34,977 nucleotides of DNA, from assembly GCA_910587735.1 (NCBI GenBank), contig CAJUNT010000024.1, forward strand, positions 1 through 34,977, given 5' to 3'. A model generated the notes under the pieces. The model was not told the DNA's origin. It did no database searches and saw nothing but the letters and a program-made list of their open reading frames with translations. Made by a program: the position numbers and the translations under genes. The DNA is from an uncultured Clostridia bacterium. Its GTDB lineage: Bacteria; Bacillota; Clostridia; Lachnospirales; Anaerotignaceae. Of this stretch, positions 31,023 through 34,977 are shown piece after piece. The stretch's first letter is position 1, and every line of letters starts with the position of its first letter.

Positions 31023-32018
31023 ATGCAATATGTAAAATTAGGAAATTCTGATATCAATGTATCTCGTATTTGTATGGGGTGTATGGGATTTGGTGATGCA
31101 AAAAAAGGGCAGCATATATGGACGCTTGATGAACAACATTCCAGAGAAATTATTAAAAAAGGGCTAGAATTAGGTATTAATTTTTTTGATACTGCAATAA
31201 GTTATCAGGGCGGTACAAGTGAGCAATATATTGGCAGAGCACTAAAAGATTTTGCTAAGAGAGAAGAAGTTGTTATTGCGACAAAATTTCTTCCCAGAAC
31301 ACAACAGGAAATCGAAAAGGGTATTACAGGACAACAACATATAGAAAATATGATAAATAAAAGTCTAAAAAACATAGGTGTAGATTATATAGATTTATAT
31401 ATTTATCATATGTGGGACTATCAAACACCTCTTTATGACATTATGGAAGGATTAAATCATATTGTAAAAACTGGAAAAGCTCGTTACATTGGAATTTCTA
31501 ATTGTTACGCATATCAGCTTGCAAAAGCAAATATGTTGGCAGAAAAAGAAGGTTTTACAAAATTTATTTCTATACAGGGACACTATAATCTTATATTTAG
31601 AGAAGAAGAAAGAGAAATGTTAAAACTTTGCAAAGAAGATAATATCGCTATAACTCCTTATAGTGCATTAGCGAGTGGAAGACTTTGCAGAAAAATTGGA
31701 GAAACTTCTAAAAGGCTAGAGCAGGATAACTATGCAAAATTAAAATATGATATTACCTCAGAACAAGACAATATAATAATAGATAGAGTATCAAAACTTG
31801 CAGAAAAAAGAGAAGTATCTATGACCGAAATTTCACTTGCGTGGCTTATTACAAAAGCAACTTCTCCTGTAGTAGGTGCAACAAAATTGCATCATATAGA
31901 ATATGCAGCAAAGGCAACAGAACTTATGCTTTCTGATGAAGAAATCGCTTATTTAGAACAATGTTATGTTCCTCATAATTTAGTAGGTGTTATGGCACAA
32001 AATACAATGCAAAACTAA
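31023..32018 (+). CDS. Aldo/keto reductase (cytoplasmic)
   Basis: 331 residues from MQYVKLGNSDI, the start supported by ATGGAGGAATATTTT. Catalytic residues: Asp56 and Tyr61 in FFDTAISYQGG, Lys88 in ATKF, His129 in YIYHMWD. No signal peptide, in contrast to the lipoprotein aldo/keto reductase at 12012. The C-terminal half has AWLITKATSPVVGATKLHH, the NADP(H)-binding segment. Placed between the CMD gene and the DUF362 lipoprotein gene. Confidence 0.93.
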   Translation: MQYVKLGNSDINVSRICMGCMGFGDAKKGQHIWTLDEQHSREIIKKGLELGINFFDTAISYQGGTSEQYIGRALKDFAKREEVVIATKFLPRTQQEIEKGITGQQHIENMINKSLKNIGVDYIDLYIYHMWDYQTPLYDIMEGLNHIVKTGKARYIGISNCYAYQLAKANMLAEKEGFTKFISIQGHYNLIFREEEREMLKLCKEDNIAITPYSALASGRLCRKIGETSKRLEQDNYAKLKYDITSEQDNIIIDRVSKLAEKREVSMTEISLAWLITKATSPVVGATKLHHIEYAAKATELMLSDEEIAYLEQCYVPHNLVGVMAQNTMQN

Positions 32019-32043
32019 AAATGATAAGGAAGAAGGTATTTTT

Positions 32044-33078
32044 ATGAAAAAACAAATCATAATGGTATTATCTGCTATTACTGTTTGTGCTGTATTTTTA
32101 GGATGTGCTAAAGCAACAACATCATCTGAAAAAAATAATCACTCAAACACAGAAACGGCAGCACAGCAACAAACACAATCAGAACAACCTCCAGCAGAAC
32201 AAACACCTATTGTATATATGACAAAAGACATCAGTTCTGCTGGATTGATAAATATTTATAATCAATTAAACTTTTCGCCACAAGGTAATGTTGCAATTAA
32301 ACTTTCTACTGGTGAGGCTGGAAATACACATTATTTAGACCCTAATTTAATTAAAGATTTGGTACAGTCTGTAAATGGTACTATTGTTGAATGTAATACA
32401 GCTTATGGCGGTTCAAGAGCGAGTACTGCAATGCACAAACAAGTTGCCAAAGACCATGGCTTTACAGATATTGCAAATGTAGATATATTAGATGAAAATG
32501 GTACAATGGAATTACCTGTATATGAAAATGCTTCTCATTTAAAATATGATATCGTAGGTGCGAATTATGCAAACTATAATTCTATGATAGTACTTTCTCA
32601 TTTTAAAGGTCACGCTATGGGTGGCTTTGGAGGTGCAATAAAAAATATATCAATAGGGCTTGTTTCTTCTAATGGCAAAATGTATATTCATTCCGCAGGT
32701 GCAAGTGATAGCAGTTGGAGCGGAGGTACACAAGATGGTTTTTTAGAGTCTATGGCAGAAGCAGCACAAGCTGTACATAATGATAAATTAAATAATGGTG
32801 GTATTGTATATATTAGTGTTATGAACCATTTATCGGTTGACTGTGATTGTGACGGAAATCCAGCAGAACCAGAAATGCACGATGTTGGTATACTTGCCTC
32901 ATATGACCCTGTAGCATTAGATAAAGCTTGTGTTGATATTGTATACCAAACACCTCAACAACAAAGTGCTTCTTTAATAGAAAGAATAGAGTCCAGAAAT
33001 GGCTTGCACACATTAGATTATGCAGAAACAATCGGTTTAGGAAGTAAACAATATAATTTGGTGAATATAGATGTTTGA
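32044..33078 (+). CDS. DUF362-domain lipoprotein
   Basis: 344 residues from ATG after AAGGAAGAAGGTATTTTT. MKKQIIMVLSAITVCAVFLGC is a lipoprotein signal; a Ser/Thr/Gln-rich linker (about 25-55) follows. The mature part is DUF362: GNVAIKLSTGEAGNTHYLDPNLIKDLV, GGSRASTAMHKQVAKDHGF, LSHFKGHAMGGFGGAIKNISIG and DYDPVALDKACVD-type C-terminal motifs. It lacks the ferredoxin-like 4Fe-4S extension of longer members. Its location outside the membrane and 8-base overlap with the permease gene suggest the two work together. Confidence 0.9.
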   Translation: MKKQIIMVLSAITVCAVFLGCAKATTSSEKNNHSNTETAAQQQTQSEQPPAEQTPIVYMTKDISSAGLINIYNQLNFSPQGNVAIKLSTGEAGNTHYLDPNLIKDLVQSVNGTIVECNTAYGGSRASTAMHKQVAKDHGFTDIANVDILDENGTMELPVYENASHLKYDIVGANYANYNSMIVLSHFKGHAMGGFGGAIKNISIGLVSSNGKMYIHSAGASDSSWSGGTQDGFLESMAEAAQAVHNDKLNNGGIVYISVMNHLSVDCDCDGNPAEPEMHDVGILASYDPVALDKACVDIVYQTPQQQSASLIERIESRNGLHTLDYAETIGLGSKQYNLVNIDV

Positions 33079-33979
33079 TATAATACAAAGAGAAATTATT
33101 TATTTATGGTATTATTTTTCAGTACAGTTACAGCAAATTGCTCCATATTGGTTATTGGGCATTGTAATAGGTTCTGTGGTGTCTGTTTTTGGAAAAGATA
33201 AAATTCATAATATACTTGTTTCAATACAGCAAAAACATTTAGGTATTGCAGGACTTGTTCCTGCTAGTCTTTTAGGTCTTTTAGGTATTGCTTCTCCTCT
33301 TTGTATGTATGGTACAATACCTATTGCAGCATCGTTTTCTCAAAAAGGTGTAAAAGATGATTATTTAGCAGCATTTATGATGAGTTCGGTACTTTTAAAT
33401 CCTCAGTTATTGATATACAGTTCTGCATTAGGTAGTTTTGCATTATCTGTTCGTTTTACTTGTTGCTTTTTGTGTGGTATTATAGCAGGTTTGCTTGTTA
33501 GAATATTTTATAAAAAGAAATCATTTTTTCGATTTACAAAATTTTATGAAATATCTAACAGAGATATTGACCCCAATATATTTTTACGTTTACTCAAAAA
33601 TATATTTAGAAATATGAAAGCAACTGGATATTGGTTTTTGATTGGTATTGTACTTTCAGCATTGTTTCAAAGATACGTGCCTACACAACAGTTTGCTTCT
33701 CTTTTTGGAAAACAGGAATATTTTGGTTTACTTATGGCTGCAACAATAGGTGTACCACTTTATGTATGTGGTGGTGGTACAATACCTCTCTTGCAGCAAT
33801 GGCTTACAGAAGGTATGAGTATGGGAGCAGCAGCTTCTTTTATGATTACTGGAGCTTCTACTAAAATAACAAATTTAAGTGCATTAAAAATTGTAATTGG
33901 AACAAAAAATTTTGTACTTTATTTTATTTATATTATAATATTTTCGTTGTTATGTGGTTTATTTGTTAATATGATATAA
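33071..33979 (+). CDS. ArsP/UPF0718-type permease
   Basis: 302 residues with about eight membrane segments. GLLGIASPLCMYGTIPIAASFSQKGV and LYVCGGGTIPLLQQWLTEGMSMGAAASFMITGASTKITNLSAL are the paired signatures of the PF03773 permease family, which includes methylarsenite exporters (ArsP). The Cys in SPLCMYG and VCGGG are typical positions for thiol ligands. Substrate here unknown. The start overlaps the end of the DUF362 gene (ATGTTTGA). Confidence 0.88.
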   Translation: MFDIIQREIIYLWYYFSVQLQQIAPYWLLGIVIGSVVSVFGKDKIHNILVSIQQKHLGIAGLVPASLLGLLGIASPLCMYGTIPIAASFSQKGVKDDYLAAFMMSSVLLNPQLLIYSSALGSFALSVRFTCCFLCGIIAGLLVRIFYKKKSFFRFTKFYEISNRDIDPNIFLRLLKNIFRNMKATGYWFLIGIVLSALFQRYVPTQQFASLFGKQEYFGLLMAATIGVPLYVCGGGTIPLLQQWLTEGMSMGAAASFMITGASTKITNLSALKIVIGTKNFVLYFIYIIIFSLLCGLFVNMI

Positions 33980-33995
33980 TGAACAAAATCGTTCA

Positions 33996-34802
33996 TCAGT
34001 GTATTAAAAAAGTCAACCAATAAGTTGACTTTTTTAATATACTATAATCAATACAGCCCCAAGAAGTATACCCTATCAAATCTACTCCATCAATCTCAAT
34101 AGCATCTTTCATTGCTTTAATATGGTCACGATGATAATTAATGCGGTAATCGTCGTCAATACTACCATTTGGTTTTAGTACGTCTACAGCACCTAAACCA
34201 TTCTCCACTACAAACAGTGGCTTTCTATATCTATCATATACTTGATTTAGTGTAATACGAAATCCTAATGGGTCAATAGACCAACCCCATTCACTACATT
34301 TTAAATATGGATTTTTTGCAGAAGCAAATAAATTACCTTTACCAGCTTCTTCTTTTTGGTCAACATCTATACATCTTGTATTGTAGTAGGAAAAAGAAAC
34401 AAAATCTACAGTGTTATTTGCTAATAATTCTAAATCTCCCTTTTCTATAACAGGCATACAATTTTCTCTTTCCATAAATTTCAAACCATAGCTAGGATAA
34501 CTTCCTTGTACTTGAACATCTACAAACAAATACTCTTGTCTATCTGTACAAAGTGCTTCCCATACATTTTCTGGTTTACAATTATAAGGGTAACTACTTC
34601 CTGCTGCAAACATATAACCTACTTTATTATCATTGTCTATTTCGTGGGCTATTTTAGTAGCTAATGCACTTGCCACTAATTCGTGATGTGCAGCTTGATA
34701 TTTAATAGCTTTTTCATTTTCTCCTTGTTCAAAGCATGGTTCTGTTACGTTAAAATGATATAGACAACAGCTCCTTGTTAGAAGTACAATAAAATTAAGC
34801 AA
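33996..34802 (-). pseudogene. bglA: 6-phospho-beta-glucosidase (GH1) remnant, both ends missing
   Basis: An open frame of 268 codons carrying the middle and C-terminal part of a GH1 6-phospho-beta-glucosidase: AAHHELVASALATKIAHEI, VDFVSFSYYNTRC, SEWGWSIDPLGFRITLNQVYDRYRKPLFVVENGLGAVD (including the nucleophile Glu of VVENG) and DLIGYTSWGCID. GH1 similarity begins at about FEQGENEK (near 34735) and ends at GCID (34047). The N-terminal ~180 residues, with the acid/base Glu, and the last ~50 are absent; the right junction is at the insertion element and the left at the terminator. No Shine-Dalgarno sequence at the open-frame start. Non-functional. Confidence 0.88.
34003..34038. terminator. Bidirectional terminator after permease gene
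   Basis: A perfect 15-bp inverted repeat (34003-34017 and 34024-34038) with a CAATAA loop and A- and T-runs on the arms, able to end transcription both ways. It stands where the missing C-terminal end of the glucosidase gene would be. Confidence 0.85.
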
Positions 34803-34831
34803 AACATATTTTCTCCCAGAAAGGAGCTGTT
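34766..34831 (+). repeat. 11-bp inverted repeat that can hide the transposase ribosome site
   Basis: AACAGCTCCTT (34766-34776) and AAGGAGCTGTT (34821-34831) are perfect complements 44 bases apart. The right arm contains AAGGAG, the probable ribosome binding site of the transposase start at 34835. It marks approximately where the insertion element meets the glucosidase remnant. Confidence 0.6.
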
Positions 34832-34834
34832 TCT

Positions 34835-34977
34835 ATGCATAAATATAAAAATTACTTTTAAAGACTTTTCTATTTCTTGTCCTCATTGTTTTTCTCAATC
34901 CATTTGGCGTTATGGAAAAGATAAATATGGACATCAAAAATATTGTTGTTGTAATTGTTATCACCAATTTACTTTAG
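34835..34977 (+). pseudogene. 5' part of a transposase with frameshift
   Basis: ATG at 34835 after AAGGAGCTGTTTCT gives MHKYKNYF and stops; the next frame continues ITFKDFSISCPHCFSQSIWRYG and KDKYGHQKYCCCNCYHQFT, a CXXC...CXXC zinc ribbon of the type opening many IS transposases. A loss of two bases near 34850 would explain the shift. It runs off the right edge at Leu of HQFTL. The IS family cannot be fixed from this fragment. Confidence 0.7.

Overview
The window looks like chromosome from a low-GC, anaerobic Gram-positive bacterium. The AT-rich sequence, strong GGAGG ribosome binding sites, lipoproteins with lipobox cysteines, a CUT2-type sugar ABC transporter and an iron-dependent alcohol dehydrogenase linked to inositol genes all fit a gut Clostridia/Lachnospiraceae-type organism. 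That placement is inference; there is no rRNA or other phylogenetic marker here.

Region 1 (1-7.4 kb, all minus strand) resembles cargo of an integrative or phage-like element. It has three transcription units, each closed by a hairpin terminator with a related stem (two with UUCG loops). The promoter-proximal unit (7363 to 5711) has two hypothetical genes and an MNT/HEPN toxin-antitoxin pair. The next (5641 to 2921) is a duplicated cassette of a Ser-rich-N-terminus protein plus a small membrane protein, with a possible papain/transglutaminase-like protein inserted. The last (2796 to 816) ends in a third Ser-rich-N-terminus protein and a radical SAM/SPASM enzyme whose frame is cut by one in-frame TAG. 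A short N6-methylase-like gene and a partial gene follow. The Ser-rich family, its membrane partner and the radical SAM enzyme are the best candidate for an undescribed system.

Region 2 (7.4-13.2 kb) is patchy. It holds a possible IS200/IS605-like hairpin, a leader peptide plus terminator, an exported stalk-domain protein with an apparent one-base frameshift in its signal peptide, a decayed IS1-family element, a LysR regulator, a small ORF whose start appears mutated to ACG, and two lipoproteins (an alpha/beta hydrolase-fold protein and an aldo/keto reductase).

Region 3 (13.2-29.7 kb) is the metabolic core. A minus-strand operon iolC-iolD-iolB-adh-iolJ-crt degrades an inositol intermediate to DHAP and malonic semialdehyde. 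Its Fe-dependent dehydrogenase and crotonase suggest an anaerobic exit from malonic semialdehyde through 3-hydroxypropionate and acrylyl-CoA toward propionate. iolG, iolE and iolA are absent. A LacI-family regulator lies between it and a divergent plus-strand operon (ChvE-like binding protein, GguA/GguB-like ABC transporter, xylulokinase, fucose/arabinose-isomerase-like protein, DUF4867). GCGTGC/GCACGC half-sites frame a near-perfect iol promoter and also occur upstream of the regulator.

Region 4 (29.8-35 kb) is a plus-strand operon of cupin, double carboxymuconolactone-decarboxylase-like protein, aldo/keto reductase, DUF362 lipoprotein and an ArsP-type permease. It is followed by a GH1 6-phospho-beta-glucosidase remnant truncated at both ends and the start of a frameshifted transposase at the right edge.
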